Origin: Oceanicaulis sp. HLUCCA04
GTDB taxonomy: Bacteria > Pseudomonadota > Alphaproteobacteria > Caulobacterales > Maricaulaceae
Reading direction: 5' to 3'
Length of the DNA: 64,000 nt
NCBI GenBank assembly: GCA_001314625.1
Contig: LJSH01000001.1
Span: 186,001-250,000 of the forward strand
Both the position numbers and the translations under genes were made by a program. The notes below the pieces were generated by a model. That model was not told the origin of the DNA and did not search any database. It saw nothing but the letters and a program-made list of their open reading frames with translations. This document shows, in pieces, positions 1-11,822 of the stretch. Each line of letters begins with the position of its first letter. Position 1 is the stretch's first letter.

Positions 1-1
1 T

Positions 2-712
2 GCCGTGACGCGCCATACGCCGATCATCTGCGTGGTCGATCCTGATACGCCGCAGGACATGGTCCGCGCACTTGATCTGGGCGTCAGTGACGTTGTCATG
101 CGCCCGGTTGATCCCGGTGAGCTGGCCGCACGGCTCAACACTCAGCTCAAGCGCAAGCGCTATGCCGAACAGCTGCGCGAGCGGCTGGAAGAGAGCCTGG
201 AGATGGCGGTCATTGATCCGCTGACTGGGCTATACAACCGGCGTTATCTGGGTTCGCGCCTGCGTCAGGCCGTCGATGCCTGGGAGGCGAGCGCCGAATC
301 AGTCTCGATCATCCTGTTTGATATCGACCATTTCAAACGCATCAACGACACGTGGGGCCATCAGGCGGGTGACGAGGTGCTGCGCGCCTTTACCGAACGG
401 ATGAATGGCCAGCTGCGCGCCCTTGATATTGCCGGGCGTCATGGCGGCGAGGAATTCATGGTCGTGCTGGCAGGTGCCAGCGAGCGCGAGGCGATGGAAG
501 CCGCCGAGCGCGTGCGCGCGGCGATCGCCCGCGCCCCGTTTGAAGTGGCCAGTGCCGGCATCACCGTGGATGCAACAACCAGTGCGGGCGTCGCCGAGAT
601 CCGGCATGGTGATACGCCAGAAAGCCTTGTTGCGCGAGCAGATGCGGCGCTCTACCAGGCCAAGGCATCAGGGCGCAATCAGGTCATCGTGGCACAGAAA
701 AAGGCCGCGTGA
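2..712 (+). CDS. pleD: PleD-type diguanylate cyclase response regulator, 3' part
   Basis: This is the C-terminal part of a response regulator with a GGDEF output domain; the gene begins before the window, so the GTG at position 5 is not its start. The first ~55 visible residues look like the end of a receiver (REC) domain. A linker helix follows, then a GGDEF domain opening with DPLTGLYNRRYL. The metal-binding stretch DIDHFKRIND and the active-site GGEEF are intact. An RxxD product-inhibition site (RALD) lies five residues before GGEEF, so feedback inhibition by c-di-GMP is expected. In PleD proteins two REC domains precede GGDEF and the enzyme makes c-di-GMP during polar development in stalked alphaproteobacteria. 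The name rests on this architecture and the rpmG neighbour. The stop codon lies inside the terminator hairpin. Confidence 0.85.
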   Translation, partial: AVTRHTPIICVVDPDTPQDMVRALDLGVSDVVMRPVDPGELAARLNTQLKRKRYAEQLRERLEESLEMAVIDPLTGLYNRRYLGSRLRQAVDAWEASAESVSIILFDIDHFKRINDTWGHQAGDEVLRAFTERMNGQLRALDIAGRHGGEEFMVVLAGASEREAMEAAERVRAAIARAPFEVASAGITVDATTSAGVAEIRHGDTPESLVARADAALYQAKASGRNQVIVAQKKAA

Positions 713-730
713 GCAACACGCGGCCTTTCT
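700..730. terminator. Bidirectional terminator between pleD and rpmG
   Basis: A perfect 12-bp stem (700-711 with 717-728) with a 5-nt AGCAA loop is followed by T-rich sequence on both strands (CTTTCT on plus, CTTTTTC on minus). It sits between the convergent pleD and rpmG genes. The pleD stop codon (710-712) lies at the top of the stem. Confidence 0.85.
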
Positions 731-761
731 CAAATCGATAAATACCTGAAAGCCGGCAGAT

Positions 762-929
762 CTACTTGATCTTGCCTTCTTTGAACTCGACGTGCTTGCG
801 CGCCACCGGGTCGTACTTTTTCAGCACGAGTTTCTCCGTCATGGTGCGGGCGTTTTTCTTGGTCACGTAGAAGTAACCCGTGCCAGCCGTCGAATTGAGG
901 CGGATCTTGATGGTTGTCGGCTTGGCCAT
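762..929 (-). CDS. rpmG: 50S ribosomal protein L33
   Basis: This 55-residue protein starts [20 protein letters not shown] and ends EFKEGKIK. It has the length and basic composition of bacterial L33, a component of the large ribosomal subunit near the E site. It has no CxxC pairs, so it is the zinc-independent form. The coding frame is read on the minus strand from ATG at 929 to TAG at 762. It converges with pleD over a shared terminator. An rpmG-pleD neighbourhood is common in alphaproteobacteria (family knowledge). Identification is firm from the full-length match to the family pattern. Confidence 0.95.
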   Translation of the reverse strand: MAKPTTIKIRLNSTAGTGYFYVTKKNARTMTEKLVLKKYDPVARKHVEFKEGKIK

Positions 930-1013
930 GTTACTCACCTGAAACTGGATTGCCGCAACAGGCTTGACCTGATGCTTCGCGAGCGCGCGAAAATACGCAT
1001 GTTCACATGGGTG

Positions 1014-2198
1014 TCAATGGCGCTGATGCGCTTGGCGCCGCCAGCTCTTGAGCGCCATCGGCAGGTAGATCGCCGCGATCAGGCTAAGCGCCAGCAGGAA
1101 ACCATGCGGGTCCAGCCAGTCCATTGCCAGCCCGCCCAGCGGCGGTCCAATGAGCGAGCCTGAGCCATAGGCGAAGATGAAGGCGGCATTGGCCGCCGCA
1201 AGCCGGCCTGCGCTGACGCGTTCGCCGATCACCGACAGCCCCACCGTGTAGTAGGCGCTGGCGAGGCCGATATAGAGGAAGATGAGCGGGAAGAGGGCAA
1301 AGCCGATCCCGCTGGAGGCTATGATGGCCAGCGGCACGATCACGGCAGCAACCGTTATCAGCGCCAGCGCGCGCATCCTTCCCGCCCGGTCGGCAAAATT
1401 GCCGATGGGGATTTGCAGGCACAAGGCACCGAGCGCACCGGCCGTCATTAACAATCCGATGAGGACGGTTGTCATCCCGATGCGCTCGCCATAGACGGGC
1501 ATCAGGGCAAAGAAGCTGTTTTCCAGCGCACCGAACAGGAAACCGGCAAGTATGGCCGCCGGCGCGAGCCGGGCGGTGGTCAGTATCGCCAGCGGGCTGC
1601 CCTCATCCTTGCTGGGCGGCACCAGGCCTGGCCCGCGCAGGAAAAGGACGGGCATCACGCCGGCGGCATATATCGCCGCCGCGGCGATCCAGGGTGCCCA
1701 CCCTTCAGACCCCAGCACAGCCAGCAAGAGCCCGCCCGATCCGAAACCGGCAGACAGCACAGTGGCGTAGACGGCCAGCAGCGAGGCGCGGCGTTCCGGC
1801 TTGGCGAGCTGATTGATCCAGGTTTCGCTGGCGATAAACACAATCGTGACAGCAATGCCGACGACGAAGCGGGCGGCAAACCAGACCCCGACATCGCGCA
1901 CGGCCGGGAAGATCAGAATGCCTGCGGCAATCAGCGCGAGACTGCCTGACAGCAGGATGCGCGGCGTGATGCGCGCGAACAGTCCGGGAATGAACGGTGT
2001 CGACAAAATCATCGCCAGTGCCGCTGCGGCGGCATTGGCACCCGCCACTGCGCCCGACCCCGTCATGTCCTCGAGATTCAGGGAGATGAGAGGCATCAGC
2101 AGGCCGAATCCGCATCCGGCCAGTCCACCGCACATGATGGTAACGAAGAGCGAGCGTGCGCGCGCATGAGACTCGCTGATGAGGAAATTCATGACCAT
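1014..2198 (-). CDS. MFS transporter
   Basis: This is a 394-residue, strongly hydrophobic protein with the alternating pattern of about 12 membrane helices of the major facilitator superfamily. A loop motif GNFADRAGRMRAL in the second half matches the conserved GxxxDRxGRR-type cytoplasmic loop. The frame stays open further upstream, but that part overlaps the neighbouring gene. The ATG at 2198 (MVMNFLISES) follows that gene's stop by only 8 nt, so it is preferred; a second ATG at 2192 is equally possible. It is the last gene of a minus-strand series after the Nudix and unknown genes. The substrate cannot be read from sequence; drug or metabolite efflux is a generic guess. Confidence 0.8.
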   Translation of the reverse strand: MVMNFLISESHARARSLFVTIMCGGLAGCGFGLLMPLISLNLEDMTGSGAVAGANAAAAALAMILSTPFIPGLFARITPRILLSGSLALIAAGILIFPAVRDVGVWFAARFVVGIAVTIVFIASETWINQLAKPERRASLLAVYATVLSAGFGSGGLLLAVLGSEGWAPWIAAAAIYAAGVMPVLFLRGPGLVPPSKDEGSPLAILTTARLAPAAILAGFLFGALENSFFALMPVYGERIGMTTVLIGLLMTAGALGALCLQIPIGNFADRAGRMRALALITVAAVIVPLAIIASSGIGFALFPLIFLYIGLASAYYTVGLSVIGERVSAGRLAAANAAFIFAYGSGSLIGPPLGGLAMDWLDPHGFLLALSLIAAIYLPMALKSWRRQAHQRH

Positions 2199-2206
2199 GG
2201 AGCCGT

Positions 2207-2836
2207 CTATAGCGGCGTCGCGCGCAGCCGTCCCGCCTGTTTTCGCACATGCAGTGGCGTGAAATTCATCCCTGCGCTTGCCGCGCTCGCCAGTGAGACA
2301 AATGGCGTCAGTTCGGCCTGCGCCAGACGTGCGGCCATGTCTGTTTGGCTTATCCAGACCGCCCGTCCGCCGGGTGTCACGGGAAAAAGCGCCTGCACCG
2401 CCCGCGCATGGGATATCGCAAACAGGCGCATATGCCACCGCTCCTGGCCGGTCTCGAACACGCTGCGACCCAGATACACAAGACCGCCCCGGTCCGGTGC
2501 CAGCCCATGCCGCGCAGCGCGTCCCCACAGGCCGGTCTGCGGTGTCATCGAGGCGACCCCGGATGCGGGTGAGGCAAACACCAGGCCCAGCTGCGCGTGC
2601 GCTGCATTCAGCGCGGCATCGCTAAAAGCTCTGGAAGATAGGCTCCGCACGCCTAGCAGGCGCGGCGGCAGGTCTGGACCAGGTCCGAAATCGACGGCCG
2701 TACGGGCGCTGACCGGGCAATAGGCAAGCGGCACGCTGCCCGGCAGAGCGGGCAGGGCGAACCGGCCGCTGGCGTGATCGACCACGAAAATACCAGCCGC
2801 CGGGCGTGCCCGCCGGGTCTGTGATGCGGCGCTCAT
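2207..2836 (-). CDS. Conserved-looking protein of unknown function
   Basis: This 209-residue protein is not recognised. It has no signal peptide or membrane helix and no motif I can name. It is rich in Ala, Arg and Pro, with a few aromatic segments such as MRLFAISHARAVQALFP. The case for a real gene is positional. Its ATG overlaps the Nudix stop codon by 3 nt (ATGA), and its own stop lies 8 nt before the MFS start, so the three look translationally coupled. The alternative reading, an N-terminal extension of the MFS protein in another frame, gives an implausible sequence ahead of the first membrane helix. Function unknown. Confidence 0.6.
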   Translation of the reverse strand: MSAASQTRRARPAAGIFVVDHASGRFALPALPGSVPLAYCPVSARTAVDFGPGPDLPPRLLGVRSLSSRAFSDAALNAAHAQLGLVFASPASGVASMTPQTGLWGRAARHGLAPDRGGLVYLGRSVFETGQERWHMRLFAISHARAVQALFPVTPGGRAVWISQTDMAARLAQAELTPFVSLASAASAGMNFTPLHVRKQAGRLRATPL

Positions 2837-3558
2837 ATCTCGTCTACGCGCGGGCCTTTGGGCGTCACGCGTGCGCAGCGCACAGGGGCGGGCCCCTTCA
2901 TGTGTCCGGCCAGTTCAGAAAGGACGAAGCGGGTGATGATCGGCAGGTCCAGCGAGGCGGTATCCTCAAGTGATACCCAGCGCAAATCTTCCAGCTCTGC
3001 GGCCATGAAGCCGTCGGCGCGGCAGGCCACGCTCTCTTCGCGCGTGCGGAAGAACCAGGCGTCAAAACGGCGCGGACGGCCGGGCGGCGTGATGGCGCGC
3101 GCAACCAGTTCCAGCGGCGCGGCGGCCGGTGACAGCCCGGCTTGGGCAAAGGGCTGCCATTGCGGGCGCGGCCGTGCAATCGGGGCGCTTTCGCCGATCA
3201 GCAGGCCGGTTTCCTCGGCTGTTTCGCGGATCGCGGCAGCAGCGGCGGCGCGTGCCCGGCGTTCGCTCATGCAGCGGGTGAGAACTTCGCGTACCGGCTC
3301 TGCCGGTTCGCTGGCCAGCGGCGCGTAGCCATCGGCCCGGTCCACCCGTCCACCGGGAAACACGTATTTGCGCGGCATGAACACGTGTGCGCCCGAGCGC
3401 CGTCCCAGCAGGATTTCGGTCGTGCCGTTGGCGCGTTCACGCGTGAGGATGAGGGAGGCTGCCAGCGCAGGCTTGCGCACCGAGGGGTGCGGCTTCACGC
3501 CGGGCGCTTCCTTGCCTTCCGAGTGGCGCGTCGGATCGAAAGGGTGGGCTGTTGTCAC
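2833..3558 (-). CDS. Nudix hydrolase
   Basis: This 241-residue protein has a Nudix box whose catalytic half is RETAEETGL (RExxEExG). It is preceded by the substrate-side strand MPRKYVFPGGRVDRADGYAP. Roughly 35 residues are inserted between the GG and the RExxEE helix. A long insertion of this kind is known from NUDT8/NUDT19-like members, some of which cleave CoA derivatives, so a nucleoside-diphosphate or acyl-CoA substrate is possible but not shown. The start is GTG at 3558, 13 nt after the rnr stop. Its stop overlaps the next gene in an ATGA. It probably travels on the topA-rnr transcript. Confidence 0.82.
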   Translation of the reverse strand: MTTAHPFDPTRHSEGKEAPGVKPHPSVRKPALAASLILTRERANGTTEILLGRRSGAHVFMPRKYVFPGGRVDRADGYAPLASEPAEPVREVLTRCMSERRARAAAAAAIRETAEETGLLIGESAPIARPRPQWQPFAQAGLSPAAAPLELVARAITPPGRPRRFDAWFFRTREESVACRADGFMAAELEDLRWVSLEDTASLDLPIITRFVLSELAGHMKGPAPVRCARVTPKGPRVDEI

Positions 3559-3571
3559 AGGGTCTGGTTCT

Positions 3572-5817
3572 CTATCGCCGTCTGGATTTATTGCCTCTGT
3601 CCCGGCCCGCCGGAGGACGTCCGCCCTTGCGGCGGCCCATCGGCTTTTTGCCCGGTTCCGGCTTGGTCAGTATGTCCACCAGCAAGCCGCCCGTCACGGG
3701 TGTGGCTTCGGCCAAACGCACATTGACGTTCATGCCCAGCCGGTAGGTTGCCCCGGTATTCTCGCCGATCAGTGCGTGCGCGGATGGATCATGATGGAAA
3801 TACTCCCGGCCCAGCCGCGAGATCGGGCAGAGCGCGTCTGCCCCGGTCTCGGTGAGGCGGATAAACGCGCCAAAGCGTGTGACGCCCGTAATGCGCCCTT
3901 CAAACTCCGCGCCCACGCGATCGGCCAGAAATGCGGCGATGAAGCGGTCGGTTGCGTCGCGTTCGGCGGCCATGGCCCGGCGTTCGTTCGAGGTCGTTTC
4001 CTCGGCGATCACCTGTAGCGACGCGCGCTCTTCGTCCGTCGTGCCGTCGCGGCCCAGCTTGAAGGCGTGGATCAGGGCGCGGTGGACGGTCAGGTCCGCA
4101 TAACGCCGGATGGGCGAGGTGAAATGGGCGTATTTTTCCAGATTGAGACCGAAATGGCCCAGATTGCGCGTATCGTAGATCGCTTGCGACTGACTGCGCA
4201 GCACCACCTCATTGACCGTCTCGTAGTGCGGCCCGCCCCTAGCCTGTGCCAGCACCTGATTGAACCGCTTGGTCGTCAGGCGTTCGCCGCGCGCCCAGCT
4301 TAAACCCACGGTCGGCAGGAAATCTGACAGCGCCTCGATCTTCTCGGTGCCTGGCTCGTCGTGAACACGATAGATGAGGGGCGTTTTTGCTGCCTCCAAT
4401 GCCTCGCCCGCGGCGACATTGGCCTGGATCATCATTTCCTCGATCAGCTTGTGCGCATCAAAGCGCTCGCGCCTCTCAATGGCGATCACCGATCCGTCCT
4501 CGCCGACGCGCACTTTGCGTTCTGGCGCGTCGATATCCAGCGGCTCGCGGACGTCACGCGCTTTTTTCAATGCTGCGTAAGCGCCCCAGAGCGGCTCCAG
4601 CACGTCCTTTTTTAGCGTTTCTGCCTTGCCCTTGCCGTTGCCATCAATGGCGGCCTGCGCATCTTCATAGGACAGGCCGGCCGCTGAGCGCATCCAGCCG
4701 CGCAGGAAGCGATGCGCTCGCTTGTTACCATTCTTGTCGAACACCATGCGCACGGCGAGGCACGGGCGGTTCTCGCCCTCACGCAGCGAACACAGATCAT
4801 TGGACAGACGCTCGGGCAACATCGGCACTACGCGGTCGGGCAGATAGACAGACACGCCGCGCTTTCTCGCCCCCTTGTCGAGCGCAGAGCCGCCTTGCAC
4901 ATAGGCGGCGACATCCGCGATGGCGACAATGACCACCCAGCCACCCTTGTTGGCCGGATCGTCATCAGGCGCCGCCCAGACGGCATCGTCATGGTCCCTC
5001 GCGTCAGCCGGATCGATAGTGATGAGCGGGATGCCGGTCAGATCTTCGCGGGTTCCGGCGGTGACGGGCTTGATCTTGCGCACTTCGCTTTCTTCAGCGT
5101 CGCCAAAGCCTTGGGGGATGCCATGCTCGGCAAGCGCGATGACCGAACCCGCACGCGGGCTGTCCGCGCTGCCCAGCACTTCTTCAATGGCGCCGGTTTT
5201 CGGGCCGTGGGCGCGCTCTGACGCCAGCCGCACCATCACCAGATCGCCGTCTTTTGCGCCGGTGCCTTCGCCCTTGGCCGGTATCAGCTCGTGCTTGGTG
5301 CGCCGGTCGACGGGGACAAGGCGTGCGCCGCCGCGCCCGCTATCGCGATAGACGCACAAAATGCGGTGGGCGGACTTGCCCAGCGTGCGCATGACGCTGG
5401 CATAGTACTCGTCGCCGTCCTTTTCCAGGCGCGCGAGGAATTTGTCGCCAATGCCCAGCGCGCTCTCGCGCTTGCCGCCCTTGCCCTGACCAGGGGCCAG
5501 CCGGATGACCGGGCTGTCGCCGTCCACGCTCACCGCGCGGCAGATCATCTCGCCATCGACATCCCGGTCGACCACTTCCACCACCGTCACGGCGGGCAGG
5601 CCGCCACGTATCGTATAGGATTTCTGGCCGGTGCGTGTGATCTCGCCGTCATTCTCAAGGATTTTGAGTGCGGATTTCAGTGCGACTTTCGCATCGCCGC
5701 GAAGGCTGAGCGAGCGGGCAATCTCGCGCTTGGTGAAACGGCCTTCGCCCAGCCGGATCGCTTCGAGAACGGCCTCTCTAGTAAATCCGCCATCCTTGAA
5801 AGGATCGTGGGACTGGG

Positions 5818-5821
<4 letters not shown>
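3572..5821 (-). CDS. rnr: Ribonuclease R
   Basis: This 749-residue RNase II/R family 3'-5' exoribonuclease degrades structured RNA and takes part in RNA quality control. An N-terminal winged-helix-like segment (GGFTREAVLEAIRL) precedes cold-shock-like domains. The catalytic RNB domain carries the acidic motif IDPADARDHDDAVW and the HFTSPIRRYADL signature. A C-terminal S1 domain (FEGRITGVTRFGAFIRL) is followed by a basic tail ending NKSRRR. The frame is open to 6028, but the upstream part is antisense-like sequence inside topA. The GTG at 5821 overlaps the topA stop as GTGA and gives the usual N-terminus. Coupling to topA is therefore likely, as in related genomes. Confidence 0.93.
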
Positions 5822-8421
<2,600 letters not shown>

Positions 8422-8617
8422 GAAATGCGATACGCCCTTTGATCGTGAAGGAGGGGCAGGCCGCCCGGCGCGCGAAAGTGGGGGTGCTTCCCGTTCAAGT
8501 CAACATGGCCGCGTGCCACGCTTTTGCGACACACGCATAACGGGTATTAATTATAAATTGCACTTTAAGAATTTTGCGGCAGACTGTTCAGCAAGCAGAT
8601 CACACGGGCCCCCTCCC
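8422..8617. other. Intergenic region between topA and a divergent small ORF
   Basis: This is 196 bases upstream of topA (minus) and of the small plus-strand ORF. It contains an AT-rich patch around 8539-8577 (TATTAATTATAAATTGC) in otherwise GC-rich DNA, consistent with promoters, but no motif can be assigned with confidence. Confidence 0.4.
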
Positions 8618-8827
8618 ATGAAGAATGATCCGATGGACTTGCCGCCCGGCACTTCGTCCAGCCTCGTTGCCGATTATCTGGTTGACCTGTTGCGGTCCTT
8701 GTCGGCCCTCGCGGAGGCCGCCGATCTTGCGCAGTCCAAGGCTGCAATAGACGACGCGCTCGAAGCGGTGCTCACGGAGAGTGCCAACAGCGATAGCAGC
8801 ACCGCGAAGATGCGGTCAGCAGGCTAG
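8618..8827 (+). CDS. Small hypothetical protein
   Basis: This possible 69-residue protein starts MKNDPMDLPPGTSSSLVADY and contains a predicted helix, LVDLLRSLSALAEAADLAQS, with a regular Leu/Ala spacing. It is acidic and has no signal or membrane segment. It is convergent with dprA and overlaps the end of dprA by 12 nt. The reading frame is open far upstream, but that part is antisense to topA, so the first plausible start outside topA was taken. The ribosome-binding site is weak (a purine-poor CCCCTCCC run). The AT-rich patch upstream would fit a promoter. It is not recognised and could be spurious. Confidence 0.45.
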   Translation: MKNDPMDLPPGTSSSLVADYLVDLLRSLSALAEAADLAQSKAAIDDALEAVLTESANSDSSTAKMRSAG

Positions 8828-9937
8828 CCGCACCATACCGCCCGGATCGACCTCGCAGCGTCCGGCCAGCTCAAGCTCGACCAGAGCGGCGGTCACAACG
8901 CGCGCCGGTGCGCCTGACAGTCTTACCAGCTCGTCGCGCGATATCGGCGCAGGCGAGAGCAGGGCGGCAATACGTTCGCGCACGGCATCGGTTGCGCCAT
9001 TATCATCTGCATCCAGCAAAGGTTCGTCCTCATAGCCATCTCGGCCCCGTTCGGTTACGGCGCTGCGGCGCAAGCCGGAGAGGATGGTGATGACATCGCT
9101 GGCGGACTCGATCAGGGCCGCGCCATCACGCAAAAGCCGGTTCGTGCCTTTGGCGCGCGGGTCCAGCGGCGAGCCGGGAACTGCCATCACCTCGCGTCCC
9201 TGTTCCAGCGCATAGCGCGCGGTAATGAGCGAGCCGGAGCGCTCGGCAGCCTCGACCACAACGACACCCATGGACAGGCCGGAGATCAGCCGGTTGCGGC
9301 GCGGAAAGTCGCGCGCCTGAGGGGAATAGCCCGGCGGGGATTCGCTGACCAATAACCCGTCACGGGCGATCGCGGCGTGAAGCTCGCGGTGTTCGGGCGG
9401 GTAGATGCTCGTCAGACCGCCTGCCAGCACGGCCACGGTGCCGGTACCAACGGTCGCTGCATGGGCGGCCCCGTCGATGCCGCGCGCCAGCCCGGAGACA
9501 ACGACAATGCCGTGTTCGCCGAGGCCTCGCGCCAGATCACCGGCAAAGCGCAAGCCGACGCCCGACGCACTGCGCGCGCCGACAATGGCGCAGGCCGTGC
9601 GGTCAGTCAGGTCCAGCGGCCCCAACGTGGTGATGACCGGCGGTGGCGGGTCCAGTGCGGCAAGGCCGTCGGGAAAATCCGGCTCGCACGCGCACAAGAG
9701 GCGTGCGCCTATCCGCTCCAGCCAGTCCTGCTCCGCTTCGGCTTCGTCGCGTGATGCGGGAACCAGCGCGGTCGAGCGCCCGCCCTTTTTTGCGAGCGCG
9801 GGCAACGCATCGAGCGCATCCTCGGCGGTTTTGAAGCGCTTGATCAGCTCGTTGAAAGTAACCGGGCCAACGCCGCGCGTGCGGGCAAGTCTCAGCCAGG
9901 CGGTGCGACCGGCGGGGCTGAGCTCGGCGCGTTTCAC
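8816..9937 (-). CDS. dprA: DNA-processing protein DprA
   Basis: This 373-residue DprA/Smf protein binds incoming single-stranded DNA and loads RecA during natural transformation. An N-terminal helix-hairpin segment ([19 protein letters not shown]) precedes the Rossmann-like core. The core carries [42 protein letters not shown] and [19 protein letters not shown]. The last ~60 residues form the winged-helix DprA C-terminal domain ([20 protein letters not shown]). The start overlaps the plsY stop (ATGA). The plsY-dprA-topA order is usual in alphaproteobacteria, so presence of dprA alone does not prove competence. Confidence 0.93.
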   Translation of the reverse strand: MKRAELSPAGRTAWLRLARTRGVGPVTFNELIKRFKTAEDALDALPALAKKGGRSTALVPASRDEAEAEQDWLERIGARLLCACEPDFPDGLAALDPPPPVITTLGPLDLTDRTACAIVGARSASGVGLRFAGDLARGLGEHGIVVVSGLARGIDGAAHAATVGTGTVAVLAGGLTSIYPPEHRELHAAIARDGLLVSESPPGYSPQARDFPRRNRLISGLSMGVVVVEAAERSGSLITARYALEQGREVMAVPGSPLDPRAKGTNRLLRDGAALIESASDVITILSGLRRSAVTERGRDGYEDEPLLDADDNGATDAVRERIAALLSPAPISRDELVRLSGAPARVVTAALVELELAGRCEVDPGGMVRLAC

Positions 9938-10533
9938 GCCTTCTTCGCTCCGATGCGCGGTTCGTCACCGCGAAGCAGGCGCGCGATGTTCTCCTTGTGC
10001 CGCCACCACAGCAGCGCTGCGAGAAACAGCGCCAGCACGGCGACGTCCGGCCGGGCAAAGGCCAGCGCCAGCAGGGGCGCGATGGCCGACGCGGTCAGCG
10101 CGCTCAAGGACGATATCCGGAATACCAGGGCCATGCCCAGCCATGTGGCGCAGACCAGCAGGCCTACTGGCCAGAGCGCGGCCAGCAGGACACCGAGGAA
10201 GGTGGCAACGCCCTTGCCGCCCTTGAAGCCCAGCCAGACCGGGAAGCAATGGCCCAGAAATGCCGCGCCGCCCGCGATCAGCCCGGCGGCGGGCGATACG
10301 GCAAAGGTGAAGATCAGCGCGGCGATACCCGCCTTGCCGCTATCAAGCACCAGCGTGGCAAGCGCGAGGTCCTTGCGGCCGGTGCGCAGCACATTGGTCG
10401 CGCCGATATTGCCGGAGCCGACAGTGCGGATATCGCCCAGCCCGGCGAGCTTGACCAGCACCAGACCAAAGGGGATGGAGCCGAGCAGATAGCCGCCAAT
10501 GCCGGCGGGGATCAAAAACAGTTCTGCTGGCAC
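9934..10533 (-). CDS. plsY: Glycerol-3-phosphate acyltransferase PlsY
   Basis: This 199-residue integral membrane enzyme transfers the acyl group from acyl-phosphate to glycerol-3-phosphate, the first acylation of phospholipid synthesis. Family signatures are [13 protein letters not shown], the glycine-rich [17 protein letters not shown] loop and the phosphate-binding [12 protein letters not shown]. The frame is open upstream, but that portion lies inside pyrC'. The GTG at 10533 ([11 protein letters not shown]) lies 5 nt after the pyrC' stop and gives the normal family length. The gene overlaps dprA by 4 nt at its end. It sits in an apparent pyrB-pyrC'-plsY-dprA operon. Confidence 0.93.
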   Translation of the reverse strand: MPAELFLIPAGIGGYLLGSIPFGLVLVKLAGLGDIRTVGSGNIGATNVLRTGRKDLALATLVLDSGKAGIAALIFTFAVSPAAGLIAGGAAFLGHCFPVWLGFKGGKGVATFLGVLLAALWPVGLLVCATWLGMALVFRISSLSALTASAIAPLLALAFARPDVAVLALFLAALLWWRHKENIARLLRGDEPRIGAKKA

Positions 10534-10538
10534 GACGC

Positions 10539-11822
10539 TTACTCCGCATACCCCGGACGGGCATACACAATGGCCCCGTCTACCACGCTCATCAAGACAC
10601 GGCCCTGGAGACGGCGGCCCGCGAAGGCGCTGGGGGCAGGGCTTTCCAGCCCGTCCTTGCCGTAAACATTGGGCGCAGCAGGGTCGAATAGCACCAGATC
10701 GGCCGGTGCGCCCTCGTACAGACGCCCTTGTGGCAGGCACAGCAGGTCCGCCGGATTGCTGGTGAGGGCCTTCAGCCCCGCCATCAACGGGAGCTGGCCG
10801 TCAGCATCGAGCATGCACAGGGCCGGGATCAGGGCCTCAAGGCTCGCCGAGCCCGGCGCGGCGTCAGAGAAGGGGTTGGCCTTGGCTTCCAGCGCGACGG
10901 GCGTGTGGTCAGAGACGATGATATCAATCAGCCCGTCATTGATGGCACCGAGCAACGCCAGACGGTCAGCTTCGCCGCGCAAGGGCGGGTCAAGCCGGTA
11001 GGCCGGATCAAGCCCGCCAATATCCACCTCGTTGAAGACAAGGTGGGTCAGCGGCGCGCTCGCGGCCAGCTCCAGTCCGCGCTTGCGGGCGGTTTTCAGC
11101 GCATCAAGGCCATCGGCAGTCGTCAGGCGTTCAAACAGGATGCGCGCGCCGGTCAGTTCGGCCAGTGCCGCCAGACGTTCCACGCCGAGGCGCTGGGAAA
11201 TGCCCGGACGGGTGGTGAGGCCCAACCGGACCGCCATTGCGCTTTCATGGGCCACAGTTCCCGCAGACAGGTGAATCTCTTCAGCCGTCAGCCCCACCCA
11301 GGCGTCGAACGCACTGGCATAGCTCAACAGATTGCGCAGGAAACGGGTGTCGGAAACAATCTCTCCGCCATCAGATACCAGCATCGCCCCGGCGCGCAGC
11401 ATCAGGCCGATCTCGGCCATCTCGCTCTGAGGCGTGTGCGTGCAGGCCGCCCCGAGGAGACGTACCGGCGATTGCAGGCCACGATAGCTTATCCACTCAA
11501 GGTCTTCGGGCCGGGTCAGGCCCGTGCCACTCGACGATGACAGGATGAGCGTGCCGACACCGGCGGCTGCGGCTGCCCGGATCGTTGTATCGAGATTTTC
11601 GATACCGGCCGCACCGGGTTCGCTGGCACGCGCACCGATATCGATGAGGGCCGGGCAGAGCACGGCGCCCTGCGCCTCAATGACTGTATCGCCATCTTGC
11701 GCTGTCAGGCCGGGGCCGATTTCCTCGATAACGCCGCCTGCAGCGCGCAGATCGCCTGCCGTTTCGCGGCCCGTCGCCGGATCCATCAGGCGTGCGCCAG
11801 AAATGAACAGCGCGCCGCTCAT
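10539..11822 (-). CDS. pyrC: Dihydroorotase-like protein, metal site degenerate (PyrC')
   Basis: This 427-residue protein has the amidohydrolase fold order of class I dihydroorotase. The usual DxHxHxREPG metal signature reads D61-I-G-A-R-A-S-E-P-G70, so both metal-binding histidines and the substrate-binding arginine are gone. The later ATDHAPH-type segment reads SDHTPV around D305, and the mid-protein histidines are also not evident. Catalysis is therefore unlikely. In pseudomonads an inactive PyrC' of this kind is a structural partner of aspartate carbamoyltransferase, which is plausible here because its start overlaps the pyrB stop (ATGA). An active dihydroorotase would have to be encoded elsewhere. 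The plsY start follows 5 nt after its stop. Confidence 0.85.
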   Translation of the reverse strand: MSGALFISGARLMDPATGRETAGDLRAAGGVIEEIGPGLTAQDGDTVIEAQGAVLCPALIDIGARASEPGAAGIENLDTTIRAAAAAGVGTLILSSSSGTGLTRPEDLEWISYRGLQSPVRLLGAACTHTPQSEMAEIGLMLRAGAMLVSDGGEIVSDTRFLRNLLSYASAFDAWVGLTAEEIHLSAGTVAHESAMAVRLGLTTRPGISQRLGVERLAALAELTGARILFERLTTADGLDALKTARKRGLELAASAPLTHLVFNEVDIGGLDPAYRLDPPLRGEADRLALLGAINDGLIDIIVSDHTPVALEAKANPFSDAAPGSASLEALIPALCMLDADGQLPLMAGLKALTSNPADLLCLPQGRLYEGAPADLVLFDPAAPNVYGKDGLESPAPSAFAGRRLQGRVLMSVVDGAIVYARPGYAE

